Below are positions 8,505 to 17,468 of a stretch of DNA of 64,000 nt, one piece after another (positions within the stretch are counted from its first letter, which is position 1; every line of letters begins with the position of its first letter). A model generated the notes under the pieces. The model searched no databases, was not told the DNA's origin, and saw only the letters and a program-made list of their open reading frames with translations. The stretch lies in contig OZ251464.1 of NCBI GenBank assembly GCA_965242595.1, forward strand, positions 992,001 through 1,056,000. Reading direction: 5' to 3'. The translations under genes and the position numbers were made by a program. Source of the stretch: SP197 sp965242595 (GTDB lineage: Bacteria; Pseudomonadota; Alphaproteobacteria; SP197).

Positions 8505-9968
8505 CTACGATGGAAGCCGAGCCGCGGTGGCGGCGATATCCCCGGCCACCGTCCCGCCCACATGTTCGAACCTGTAGCCGTGGCGAAGCAGCCGCTGCCA
8601 AAGCCCCTGTTCCTCGCTATCCTGCCGAAGCCGCTCGTCGAACCCGCCCAACCGGCGCAGCAATTCCGCGCGGCACAGCGGAGCATGGACCGCCGGCGGC
8701 CCGGGGGAGTCCTTGCCGAACGCCACGGCGTCGGCAAGGGAAGCGTCCTGCCCCACGGTCCGTGTCGTTTCCCACGCGCCCACCACCGCCTCGTCGCTCC
8801 AGCAATGCCGCATAACCTCCACCCGGCGCCGCAGCGAGGATGGCGTCAGCATGTCGTCGCCGTCCAGGAACATCACCAGCGGCTCTTCGGCATGGGCCAG
8901 GCCGGTATTGCGGGCCGCCGCCAGGCCGGCATGGCAACCGTGCCGCAACACCGTGAAACGACGGTCGCGCGCCGCAAAGGCTTCCGCGATCCCGGATGTC
9001 TCGTCGCTGGAGGCATCGTCCACGACATAGCACCGCCATGCCTTCCAGCTCTGCCGCGCCACCGATTCCAGGCAGTCTGTGAGATGGGCGCCGCCATTGA
9101 ACACCGGCACCACCACCGCAACCCTGGAGGGCAGCGATTCTTCACCCAGGCGAACGATAACATAAGTGAGTCCATAAGCGATGTAGGAATAATCGAAGCC
9201 GCTCTCGTCGATGAACTCCAGGAATGCCTTGTATTCGTGTTTCTCCCACCCCTTGTAGCCGATAAGCTCGTCGAACACCAGCCACGATCCGGGTCTGAGA
9301 CGGTCCCCCAGAGTGTCGAACACGGTCTTCGTCGATGAGTAGATGTCACAATCGATCCGCAAAATCGAAATCGGCCGCTCGCAATGGGCCGCCTTCCAAC
9401 GCGGCAAGGTATCCTCGAACCACCCCTTATACAGAACGACATTATCGGGCATACCGGGCAGTTTGCCTGCAATGTCCCCAAATTCCCCCTTCAACACATA
9501 GCTCCAGTCTTCCGGCAGCCCCTCGAAGGAATCGAAACCGTGTATCGTTTCCTCGCGGAATATGCGGGCGAGTCGTCTGGTGGAACCGCCCTTATAGACA
9601 CCGAGATCCAGGATATACCCGCCAAGCTGGTACATTTCGTCGCGCTTGCTTTCGATCACGGCAAACTGATCCAGATGGAACAGCGCGTCGGGCATATGCG
9701 ATTCAACAAAATCATGCGTCGCGGCCGCTATACGCCGATTCCTTTCCGCCAAATTGGCGATCCAGCGATGGTTCCGCTCGAAAAACCTGATGATAAGATG
9801 TTTGACCTCATTGCTGTTAAGTTGGTTCACCAGATGGCGTACATCGACGGTGACATGCTCTTGTTCACCATGCCGTTGTTTATCACGGACCTTTTCGAAT
9901 TCATCGGCCATCTCGCGGGCTGCGAAACGCGCCAGCCGCCCGATCTGCCCCTTTAACCACATCTTCAT
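8505..9968 (-). CDS. TylF-like methyltransferase fused to GT2 glycosyltransferase
   Basis: 487 residues. Residues ~80-280 are a SAM-dependent methyltransferase of the macrocin O-methyltransferase (TylF) type: YILDLGVYKGGSTRRLA is the SAM site and LRIDCDIYSSTKTVFD the metal/substrate motif. Residues ~283-487 are a family-2 glycosyltransferase beginning VAVVVPVFNGG, with VVDDASSDETSGIAEAF and the DXD-type FLDGDDMLT. The N-terminal ~75 residues are helical and charged. The fusion suggests transfer and O-methylation of the same sugar. It starts 44 bases after the upstream GT-C gene. Confidence 0.85.
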   Translation of the reverse strand: MKMWLKGQIGRLARFAAREMADEFEKVRDKQRHGEQEHVTVDVRHLVNQLNSNEVKHLIIRFFERNHRWIANLAERNRRIAAATHDFVESHMPDALFHLDQFAVIESKRDEMYQLGGYILDLGVYKGGSTRRLARIFREETIHGFDSFEGLPEDWSYVLKGEFGDIAGKLPGMPDNVVLYKGWFEDTLPRWKAAHCERPISILRIDCDIYSSTKTVFDTLGDRLRPGSWLVFDELIGYKGWEKHEYKAFLEFIDESGFDYSYIAYGLTYVIVRLGEESLPSRVAVVVPVFNGGAHLTDCLESVARQSWKAWRCYVVDDASSDETSGIAEAFAARDRRFTVLRHGCHAGLAAARNTGLAHAEEPLVMFLDGDDMLTPSSLRRRVEVMRHCWSDEAVVGAWETTRTVGQDASLADAVAFGKDSPGPPAVHAPLCRAELLRRLGGFDERLRQDSEEQGLWQRLLRHGYRFEHVGGTVAGDIAATAARLPS

Positions 9969-10012
9969 GGTTTCGATCTCCCCCTATCCTGATGGCAGAA
10001 AAGCCGAATCCG

Positions 10013-11998
10013 TCACTTCCAGCGCCTCGCCGCGCAATCGCCGGCAAGACGGCACCCGGAAAACGAAACGATCTCCAGATGCTCTATCGACAACGGCAAG
10101 GGAACATCTTGCGAGTCCCGGAAAGTGTATTCCAATCTCAAGCCGACGACGTTCCCAGGATTGAAATTGGATTCCTCGACCATATTCTCCTGCGACAACA
10201 CACTATGTTGCCTACGTTCCTTCAGAAGCCCTCTTCTCATCAGGAAAAGCGCGTGACCAGAACCCGATTCCGAATCCGATACCAGCGTAACCTTCAGGCT
10301 GCGAATCGGATTCCCCGGAAGCTCATGGATGACGTCGATGAGGAGATCGGATGCAGGAAAGCCTTCGTCCAACAACGCCAGACCGTCGAGAGGAGTCGTC
10401 AATTCGACGGCTTGCGACACGCCCGTTGGAACCTCGATTCGCAACGCACCGTCCTGAGAGCCTTCCTCGACCAAGGCATCTGACGCACTTGAGACTTGCA
10501 ATTCGCTCCCAGGAATTCCCCATGATCGGCGGACCCGATCCGTCGCCAGATCGCCGCGCAGCCAGATGGCATAGCGTTCTCGGTGATACACTGGCCGCCC
10601 CTTGACGGCGACGAGCTCATATCGCGAGTCGTCGAAGCGAGCGTGCCATGGCACCGCTTTGTCCCCGTAGATCTCCGGACGGTAAGTATCCCACCAGTAA
10701 TCCTTAACTTCCCGATTGCGCGCGATATCCGGTGTCACGAGGCCGACGATATCCACGAGGTCGATGTTGCCGTAGAAGCCGATATAGCCGATATTGGGTA
10801 TCGCAACCCTGACACCTTGGGGCGCATTAAGGTTCAGCCACTCGCCGGTTCTCCTGTTGATGTCGTTTCGTTTGGCAGCGATATTGTGGGTATATGTGAC
10901 CGTGCGAGAGAATCGCTCGGGAAGATCGATGAGCGGCGAGACGAGCAAGGCAGCAATCGCCGCGCAGCAAACAGGTGCCAGCCAGGGGCGATAGCGTCCG
11001 ACCGTGCGGGCGAGGAGATCGATTCCCGCCGCAATGGCGGCAAACAGGCCGAAATGCAGCGGCAGATAATACCATGGCGACTTGGGCAAGCCCAGGGCGC
11101 TATAGAGTGCCACGAGCACCGCAGCGGCCAGGATCGGCCCCAGAACGAGCGAACGGCGATACAGGGCAACGCCGAGACCCGCCAAAGCGAACGGCAGCCA
11201 ATAGCCCTCATTTGTGATCAGGGGCCAGACTAAGTCGTGAAAGGGGCCCCAATTGGCGGCCGTCAACAGCTTGACTTCACCGGAGACCGGGACGGGAGTC
11301 CCTTTGAGGATGAAGAAGACGACCCAGACAGGCACGGCCACCGCAAGCGACACCGCGCCCGCTTTGGCCCAATCCCTGAGCCAGCGCCGCAATTGCGCGC
11401 GGTCGCCCCATCCGTGCCGCAGCAGATCGACGCCAGCCGCAATCGGCCCCACCAACACGGCCTCCGGCCTGACCAGATGGCAGATGCCAGTCAATCCGCC
11501 CGTGAGAACATGGCGCCCGCGCGCGCTCGCACTGAAAGTCAGCGACAACGCCAGCAGATAGAGCGCATTCTCCATCCCCGAAGACATATAGAGAAATGTG
11601 TTGTGATTGGTAAGCAGACAGATGGCGGCCAGCGCGGCCGCCAGCCGCCCGATCCCCATCCTTGTCAGCATAAGGAAGAAAGCGCATGTCGCGAGCACCA
11701 TGACCGCCGCTTCATAAACTTTCACAAGCACCAGGGCGCTATCGGGAGAGGTCGCGATCTGGAACGCGATCGACGCCAGGAAGGTATGAAGAAACGAGGT
11801 CGTGGCAAAATCGTCGCCGCCGCAATTGAAGCTCCAGCCACAGCCCGCCGCCAGGTTCCTGGCATACTGCATGGTGATCATGGCGTCGTCTTCGAACCAG
11901 CGCGCATCGAAGCCATAGGCGACCAGGACGGCCGCAACCACAGCGACGACCAGGAGCGCCCACCGATCCGTACCCCGTTGGAATGCCGGCACCGTCAC
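10013..11998 (-). CDS. GT-C membrane glycosyltransferase (second)
   Basis: 661 residues with a GTG start inside a GTGA overlap with the upstream gene. The first membrane segment is followed by RWFEDDAMITMQYARN, the same acidic catalytic-loop position as in the AftB-like gene at 4895, then SSGMENALYLLAL, about ten membrane segments, and a soluble C-terminal part from ~470 that is beta-rich (EVPTGVSQAVELTTPLDG). NIDLVDIVGLVTPD around 415 corresponds to the LRVIDTHGLTD region of the other protein, so the two are distant paralogues. It probably adds sugars from polyprenyl-phosphate donors on the periplasmic side. Specificity cannot be read from the sequence. Confidence 0.75.
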   Translation of the reverse strand: MTVPAFQRGTDRWALLVVAVVAAVLVAYGFDARWFEDDAMITMQYARNLAAGCGWSFNCGGDDFATTSFLHTFLASIAFQIATSPDSALVLVKVYEAAVMVLATCAFFLMLTRMGIGRLAAALAAICLLTNHNTFLYMSSGMENALYLLALSLTFSASARGRHVLTGGLTGICHLVRPEAVLVGPIAAGVDLLRHGWGDRAQLRRWLRDWAKAGAVSLAVAVPVWVVFFILKGTPVPVSGEVKLLTAANWGPFHDLVWPLITNEGYWLPFALAGLGVALYRRSLVLGPILAAAVLVALYSALGLPKSPWYYLPLHFGLFAAIAAGIDLLARTVGRYRPWLAPVCCAAIAALLVSPLIDLPERFSRTVTYTHNIAAKRNDINRRTGEWLNLNAPQGVRVAIPNIGYIGFYGNIDLVDIVGLVTPDIARNREVKDYWWDTYRPEIYGDKAVPWHARFDDSRYELVAVKGRPVYHRERYAIWLRGDLATDRVRRSWGIPGSELQVSSASDALVEEGSQDGALRIEVPTGVSQAVELTTPLDGLALLDEGFPASDLLIDVIHELPGNPIRSLKVTLVSDSESGSGHALFLMRRGLLKERRQHSVLSQENMVEESNFNPGNVVGLRLEYTFRDSQDVPLPLSIEHLEIVSFSGCRLAGDCAARRWK

Positions 11999-14900
11999 CC
12001 TTCACCGCCTCCCGCGACCAGGCGCCGATAAGCCGCATCCGCAGCCGCGATCTCGGCGCCGCAAGCGGCCCATGCCCCGTCGGGACCGGCCTCGTGCCGG
12101 CAACCGTCGCGCTCGCCCAGAAACCCTGCCGCCGCCCGCTGCTGGCGCCCCTGCCGGCAGGTCGCGCCCGCCGCATGGGAAAGCCAGGCCGCCGCCTCCG
12201 CCTCGCCCCACGCGGGATCCAGCCGTCGGCCCAACGCCCTCATGGCCGCGCCCTCCGGCAGGCTTTCGTAATCGATCACGCTCCCCCCCATCAGGGCGCG
12301 CGCCTCCGCCAGCGAGTCGAGAGACCGGGCGATGAAGCGCGGCACCTCCTCCAGCGGCACCTTCCTATACCAGCCGGGATTGCGGGCCTTGTATTCGGCC
12401 ATCGACCACATGGAATCCAGCGGCTTCCTCACACCATAGACCAGCTCCACCTCCACGCCCTTGCCGCGCAGCTCCAGAACCCGCGCCGCCAGCCGCTCCA
12501 CATCGAAGCCGGCGAATTCGGGATGCGCCTTCTCCAGCGCCCAGCGCTCCGCCTCGCTGGGGCTTGCGACACCGGAGATGCAGGCGCGCGGAAACGCCGG
12601 AATCTCGGCCCACCGTCCCGGCCGGATTTCCAGCGGCAGCACCGCCCCGGCCGCATGATGGAAGGCGCCCGGATAGCGCCAGCCGTTGAGACCCAGCGCC
12701 TCCCACACCCGCGCCGTCGTCTCCACCCGCGCTGCCGGATGGGTGCGCAGCAGATCGAACAGCCACGTGCTGCCGGAACGGTGAATCGTAAAAACCAGCA
12801 ACACCCGCCGCAGCGGCAGCCCCCGGTCGGCGAGATGGCCGGCAACCGCCGCCCTGGCGCTCCGCTCCTCCGCGAAAATCCGCTCCACACGCTCGCGTTC
12901 TTTCGTCACCGCCTTGGTAAGGGCCTGTTGCGCGTTCTTGCGCTCCGCAGCGAGCGCCTTCGCCAGCGCCTGCTCTGAACGCTTGCGCTCTTCCGTCACC
13001 GCTTCGGTAAGCGCCTGTTGCCCGTGCTGGCGTTCCGCAGCGAGCGCCTCTGCCAGCGCCTGCTCTGAACGCTTGCGCTCTTCCGTCACCGCTTTGGCAA
13101 GGGCCTGTTGCGCGTCCTGGCGCTCCGCAGCGAGAGCCTTTGCCAGCGCCTGCGCTCTCGCCTGCATCCGCCGCGCCAGCATCCCGGCTTGACGCTGTTG
13201 CCGCCGCCACAACACGGCTTCCTTGACCATGACCAGGCCGATCAGTACCAGCCCGCCCACCGCCGGCCACGCTCCCCACGGGCCGCCGAAAACGCCCACC
13301 CCCACCAGGGCAAGGCCGGTGGTAAGCGCCAGCGAGGTACCGGCAAGCCGCGGCATAAGCGCCACCACCCGCCTGGCGATATGAACCGAACGCCGCAGCA
13401 ACTGCATCGGCTTCCGGTTCCGGGCCAGCCGTGTGATGGCCCGCTCCCGTGGCCTGTGCGATTGCCACGCTTGCTGCCCATGAATCTCCCACAGCGCCTG
13501 CGCCGCCTTCTCATGCGGCCGGAAATCATGGGAAACATCGCAATGCTCTTCCAGAAAGCGCCGCCGCCTCTCCCCACCCTCGCCCAGCCGCTCCAATTCC
13601 ACTTTCAGCGCCGCCGCCAGGCCGGCCGCATCGACACTGACGCTGTAAGCGCCCAGGGGATCGCGAAACTTCTCCACCCACTCGGTCCCCGGATTGTGAT
13701 AAACCACCCCCCGCCCCATCGCCAAAGCCTCGATAATGCAGGAGCTGAAGCGGCTGATCAGCACCGCATTCTCCCCCATCACCTCCTCGAAGCTCCTCTC
13801 ATCCACAGGATAAGAGGAAAGATCGCCCCGGTCCTGCGGATGCTGAGAAACCACCCATTCCATCTCCGCCCGCCGACAACCCTCAATTGCCGATTCCAGC
13901 CAGGCATCACGCTGCTCTTCCAGGACGTTATAGGAAAAATTGACGTTGATCACCGCCCGCTGCTGTTCCGGCGGCCGATAGGGTTCGGCCAGCGCGGCCG
14001 CGATACGCGGAAAGCCCACCACGCGGAACTTATCGCCCAGATCGCCGAAATAATGCCGGTCATAGCGCCCGGCACCCAGCACCCATTCCACGCTGCGATA
14101 GGCGTCGCGGCGGGAGCCGGTGTCCACATCGTCGAAATCGTTGATTCCCTCTACAAAACCTACCGTAGCGGCCCCCGCCCCCCGTGCGTCCAGCACCAAC
14201 GGACGGGTGGTCAGTACATCCCAGTCGTTGAAGACCGTGATCACCTTGAATCTCTGGTCACTCGCTATGAAATTTCTGCTGCTATAGTAATGTTTCTCCC
14301 CCAGCCACTCCAGCGTCTTCAGGCTGCCCTCGTCTCGCACATCTGTAAAATCCAGAAACGCCACCTTCAACCCCCACCGCCTCAGCAAGCGGGCGATGGG
14401 AACGGCGATGACAACATGGTAATCCTTGTGCGCGGAGAAGACGATATCCCATACTTGCCCCACCTTCTGCCCTGCACCGGGATTTTTCAGCCGCTGGTTA
14501 GTGGCAGCCAGCAGGGGAAAGCTCTCGTCCTTTCCACTTTCTTTCTCCAGAAATGCGACCACCTTCGCGTGATTCTGGCGTCCTTCGGGAGAAAGGCGGT
14601 ATGCTTCACATTCTGGGATCGAGCGCACTCGACCTCGAAAATATCTCAGCAGATCAGGATCGTTGTTGCCGATTTTCTCGATTTTCTTGAGAAGGCTAGA
14701 GAAATAGCTAAACACGCCGCTGCAAATGCTATCGCGAAAATGGTCGAATCTCTCTTCTGCTGACAGACGACCTTTCCAGGCGTGGAAAATACCGATGATA
14801 CCGTCGATATGCGACCTGGAAATGGTATTCATGATTGAGTCGTCGCGTATCCTCCAGTAGTAGAGAGTCTCGTCTATGTATCCGAACTTTCTTCCGTATA

Positions 14901-15513
14901 GAAAGAGAAAGGGGGTCACGTATAGGTCTTCGTGTGGAACGTCAGGATAAAGAAGAGCATGGTCGTGAAACAGACTGGTTCTCACCAAGCGCGCACATGA
15001 CAGCATATTCAGGCGGGCCATGAAAATGCCTTTGCGCAGCCCGTCCAGATCGGCCAGGTCGAGGTCGTCATGGTCGTGGCGCCGCTCGACCACCCGCCCG
15101 CTCCCATCCTCGATGCGAACCCAGCCGAAGGTCACGACATCCAGATCGCCCTCCTCGGCGCGACGATAGGCCTTCTCTAGGCACTCCGGCGCCAGCCAGT
15201 CATCGCTATCGACAAAGGTCACATACCGCCCCCGCGCCAGCCGCAAAATCTCGTTCCGGGCCGGCCCCAGGCCCATATTCCACCGCCGATGCACCACCCG
15301 CACCCGCCCATCGCGCCCCACCCACTCGTCCAGCAGGCGCCCCGTGCCATCCGTAGAACCGTCGTCGATGGCAACGATCTCAAAATCCCCAAAACTCTGC
15401 CCCACCACCGAAGCCAGACACTCCCCAACATACCCCTCAACATTCCAACAAGGCACTCCCACCGTAATAGCCGGCGCCACCGCGCCTTCCGCCAGGGCAG
15501 GTGCCGCCTTCAT
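11995..15513 (-). CDS. giant fusion: GT2 + CDP-glycerol-transferase-like + coiled coil + sulfotransferase
   Basis: 1172 residues. (1) ~15-300: GT2 with ITVGVPCWNVEGYVGE, IDDGSTDGTG and FVDSDDWLAPE. (2) ~345-680: a GT-B-like region resembling TagB/TagF glycerophosphotransferases (NVNFSYNVLEEQRDAW, SSCIIEALAMGRGVVYHNPG). (3) ~730-770: two hydrophobic segments. (4) ~785-875: three 30-residue coiled-coil units (ALAKALAAERQDAQQALAKA type). (5) ~900-1172: PAPS sulfotransferase beginning LVFTIHRSGSTWLFDLLRTHP. Start ATG overlaps the stop of the upstream GT2 paralogue as ATGA, and its own stop overlaps the next start as GTGA. It likely elongates or caps and sulfates the surface polymer at the inner membrane. 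The five-part architecture is unusual. Confidence 0.85.
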   Translation of the reverse strand: MKAAPALAEGAVAPAITVGVPCWNVEGYVGECLASVVGQSFGDFEIVAIDDGSTDGTGRLLDEWVGRDGRVRVVHRRWNMGLGPARNEILRLARGRYVTFVDSDDWLAPECLEKAYRRAEEGDLDVVTFGWVRIEDGSGRVVERRHDHDDLDLADLDGLRKGIFMARLNMLSCARLVRTSLFHDHALLYPDVPHEDLYVTPFLFLYGRKFGYIDETLYYWRIRDDSIMNTISRSHIDGIIGIFHAWKGRLSAEERFDHFRDSICSGVFSYFSSLLKKIEKIGNNDPDLLRYFRGRVRSIPECEAYRLSPEGRQNHAKVVAFLEKESGKDESFPLLAATNQRLKNPGAGQKVGQVWDIVFSAHKDYHVVIAVPIARLLRRWGLKVAFLDFTDVRDEGSLKTLEWLGEKHYYSSRNFIASDQRFKVITVFNDWDVLTTRPLVLDARGAGAATVGFVEGINDFDDVDTGSRRDAYRSVEWVLGAGRYDRHYFGDLGDKFRVVGFPRIAAALAEPYRPPEQQRAVINVNFSYNVLEEQRDAWLESAIEGCRRAEMEWVVSQHPQDRGDLSSYPVDERSFEEVMGENAVLISRFSSCIIEALAMGRGVVYHNPGTEWVEKFRDPLGAYSVSVDAAGLAAALKVELERLGEGGERRRRFLEEHCDVSHDFRPHEKAAQALWEIHGQQAWQSHRPRERAITRLARNRKPMQLLRRSVHIARRVVALMPRLAGTSLALTTGLALVGVGVFGGPWGAWPAVGGLVLIGLVMVKEAVLWRRQQRQAGMLARRMQARAQALAKALAAERQDAQQALAKAVTEERKRSEQALAEALAAERQHGQQALTEAVTEERKRSEQALAKALAAERKNAQQALTKAVTKERERVERIFAEERSARAAVAGHLADRGLPLRRVLLVFTIHRSGSTWLFDLLRTHPAARVETTARVWEALGLNGWRYPGAFHHAAGAVLPLEIRPGRWAEIPAFPRACISGVASPSEAERWALEKAHPEFAGFDVERLAARVLELRGKGVEVELVYGVRKPLDSMWSMAEYKARNPGWYRKVPLEEVPRFIARSLDSLAEARALMGGSVIDYESLPEGAAMRALGRRLDPAWGEAEAAAWLSHAAGATCRQGRQQRAAAGFLGERDGCRHEAGPDGAWAACGAEIAAADAAYRRLVAGGGEG
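12880..13150 (-). repeat. three 90-bp tandem repeats encoding a coiled coil
   Basis: Within the giant fusion gene, a 90-base unit encoding 30 residues occurs three times. The units begin ALAKALAAERQDAQQ, ALAEALAAERQHGQQ and ALAKALAAERKNAQQ. DNA similarity between units is high, so copy number may vary between strains. Confidence 0.85.
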
Positions 15514-16751
15514 GCCCCCACCCCCGGCCCGGCCGCGCCGCCTCGGTCAGCGCCGCGTTGAGTACCCGTTGCCCGTGCTAAAGCGCCACCTCGCAAGCCT
15601 CTGCCCGCGCCTTCACCGGCATCGACACCGGCGATGACGGCACGGTCCTGATGCAGGGGAAGGGCCATATCCCGCACACGCCCCGCCGTCCTTCCCCCGC
15701 CAAGGCCCTTCAGCCACCGGTCGGCGGCGATCCGCAGAGGAAAGCGCCCACTCTCCCCGCCGCCTCCCTCCAGGAACGCAACCACGCTCGCATGTTTCCA
15801 GCACCGCCAGGGCGAGAGATAGCCCGGCCTTGCCCGATCCCTCAGATATTGCCCGATCTCCGGGATAGAACGCACCCGATCTCGCAGATAGCGCCGCAGA
15901 TCCGGACCGTTATCGCCGGTCCTCTCGATTCTCCGGAGAAGGGCGAAGAAATAGTCGATCATGCCAGCGCAAACGCCATCTCGAAAATCGTCGAACCTTC
16001 CCTCCTTCGACAAGCGAGATTTCCAGGCATGAAAAATACCGACGATGCCATCGATATGCGATCTGGATACAACCTGCGTAATCGATCCCTCGCGCATCCG
16101 CCAGCAGTAGAAATCCTCATCGACATACCCAAACCTGTTTCCATAAAGAAAGAGAAAGGGAGTCACATGAATGTCTTCATGTGGAACATCGGGATAAAGC
16201 AGCCCATGGTCGTGAAACAGCCGGGTTCTCACCAGGCGCGCGCACGACATCATATTCATGCGCGCCGAAAAGGCAGCTTGGCGCACCCCATCCAGGTCGG
16301 CCAGGTCCAGGCCGTTATGGTCGTGGCGCCGCCCAACCACCCGCCCGCTCCCATCCTCGATGCGAACCCAGCCGAAGGTCACGACATCCAGATCGCCCCC
16401 CCTGGCGTAGCGATAGGCCCTCTCCAGGCACTCCGGTGCCAGCCAGTCGTCGCTATCGACAAAGGTCACATACCGCCCCCGCGCCAGCCGCACAATCTCG
16501 TTCCGGGCCGACCCCAGCCCCATATTCCGCCGATGTACCACCCGCACCCGCCCATCGCGCCCCGCCCACTCATCCAGCAGCCGCCCCGTCCCATCCGTCG
16601 AACCGTCATCGATGGCAACGATCTCAAAATCCCCAAAACTCTGCCCCATCACCGAAGCCAGACACTCCCCAACATACCCCTCAACATTCCAACAAGGCAC
16701 CCCCACCGTAATAGCCGGCGCCACCGCGTGTGTCTCGGCCCCCCCGGTCAT
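15510..16751 (-). CDS. GT2 glycosyltransferase, truncated paralogue of the giant fusion
   Basis: 413 residues from ATG 16751 (MTGGAETHAVAPAITVG), preceded by GAGGGCGGGCG; the open frame continues upstream but that part is not protein-like. GT2 motifs ITVGVPCWNVEGYVGE, IDDGSTDGTG and FVDSDDWLAPE are nearly identical to the N-terminal domain of the next gene, and long stretches of DNA match. Similarity continues through ~340 residues. After RWLKGLGGG the tail becomes low-complexity (GAGRGLRGGALARATGTQRG) where the paralogue enters its second domain. I infer tandem duplication followed by loss of the downstream domains. The stop overlaps the next gene start (ATGA). Confidence 0.85.
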   Translation of the reverse strand: MTGGAETHAVAPAITVGVPCWNVEGYVGECLASVMGQSFGDFEIVAIDDGSTDGTGRLLDEWAGRDGRVRVVHRRNMGLGSARNEIVRLARGRYVTFVDSDDWLAPECLERAYRYARGGDLDVVTFGWVRIEDGSGRVVGRRHDHNGLDLADLDGVRQAAFSARMNMMSCARLVRTRLFHDHGLLYPDVPHEDIHVTPFLFLYGNRFGYVDEDFYCWRMREGSITQVVSRSHIDGIVGIFHAWKSRLSKEGRFDDFRDGVCAGMIDYFFALLRRIERTGDNGPDLRRYLRDRVRSIPEIGQYLRDRARPGYLSPWRCWKHASVVAFLEGGGGESGRFPLRIAADRWLKGLGGGRTAGRVRDMALPLHQDRAVIAGVDAGEGAGRGLRGGALARATGTQRGADRGGAAGPGVGA

Positions 16752-17063
16752 CGCCCGCCCTCGAGCTTCCCAAGCTGCTCGAAGCAGCAAGCGACCAATT
16801 GCGGCACCACCCCCCATCTTCGAGACCGTTGCCGTTTCATTGCTAACCCAAGCCTCATGAGCCAGCCAAGGGCACAAGTCATTGTAAGCACCCGCCCCCT
16901 GACACGCCGGCGTCCTGCCGACCTCGGGTCGCATATCCGCAACCCCGCCATCGCGCAAGCCCCCAGCCTTATCGCCGCAAACGGCATGAATAGACCGGGG
17001 GTGCCGGGGCGTGCAGACATGGCGCCAGCGCTCATCCAGTGCTTCCTGCCAGCCGCGCGGCGT
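16752..17063. other. intergenic stretch with a decayed fragment of the antitoxin-like gene
   Basis: No intact gene. Bases 16768-16812 closely match 17690-17733, a part of the downstream antitoxin-candidate gene. On the minus strand both encode PQ(L/F)VACCFE(Q/R)LG. The rest (16820-17063) shows no recognisable feature. The fragment indicates an earlier duplication or turnover of the toxin-antitoxin region. Confidence 0.5.
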
Positions 17064-17459
17064 CTAAGCCGTCACCGCCAGCGGATGGCCCGCCAGACGG
17101 CGGTCCACCGTCAGCAGCTTGAGACCCTCCTCCTGGGCTTGCGCCAGCAGCAGTTCGTCGAACGGGTCGCGGTGGGCGAGGGGAGGTGTCAGCACGGCAG
17201 CGGCATGGTCCGGGGTCACGGGCAGGAACACGGCGCCCTGCGATGTCAACACCACCACGGCGTCCCGCGGATTGTGAGGGCTTTTGCGTGCGCCGGAAGG
17301 ATGGCGGGCATGATATTTCAGCCGCATCTCCCAGATCGACGCGGCGCTGACATGGAGTTGCATCTCGTTCTCGCCCAGGAAACGGTATTCGGCCTGCGTG
17401 AACTCCCCGCGCGCCTCCAGCAACTTGTAGAGATAGGAGGTATCGAGAAGAACGCGCAT
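17064..17459 (-). CDS. PIN-domain ribonuclease toxin, VapC-like
   Basis: 131 residues, the normal VapC length. It starts MRVLLDTSYLYKLLE with the first acidic residue Asp6. SAASIWEMRLKYHAR carries the conserved Glu, and AHRDPFDELLLAQAQEEG with LLTVDRRL supplies the C-terminal acidic residues. PIN toxins of this type cleave RNA and are held by a cognate antitoxin. The gene begins 9 bases after the stop of the 203-residue gene upstream, the expected place for an antitoxin. It is inserted inside the polysaccharide operon between the exporter and glycosyltransferase genes. Confidence 0.85.
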   Translation of the reverse strand: MRVLLDTSYLYKLLEARGEFTQAEYRFLGENEMQLHVSAASIWEMRLKYHARHPSGARKSPHNPRDAVVVLTSQGAVFLPVTPDHAAAVLTPPLAHRDPFDELLLAQAQEEGLKLLTVDRRLAGHPLAVTA

Positions 17460-17468
17460 GACCGGCGC

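Noticed and set aside
16958..16958. Upstream start for the GT2 paralogue that would add 69 residues
   Set aside because: The added residues lack protein character and overlap the relic fragment; ATG 16751 has a ribosome site and starts where the paralogue starts.
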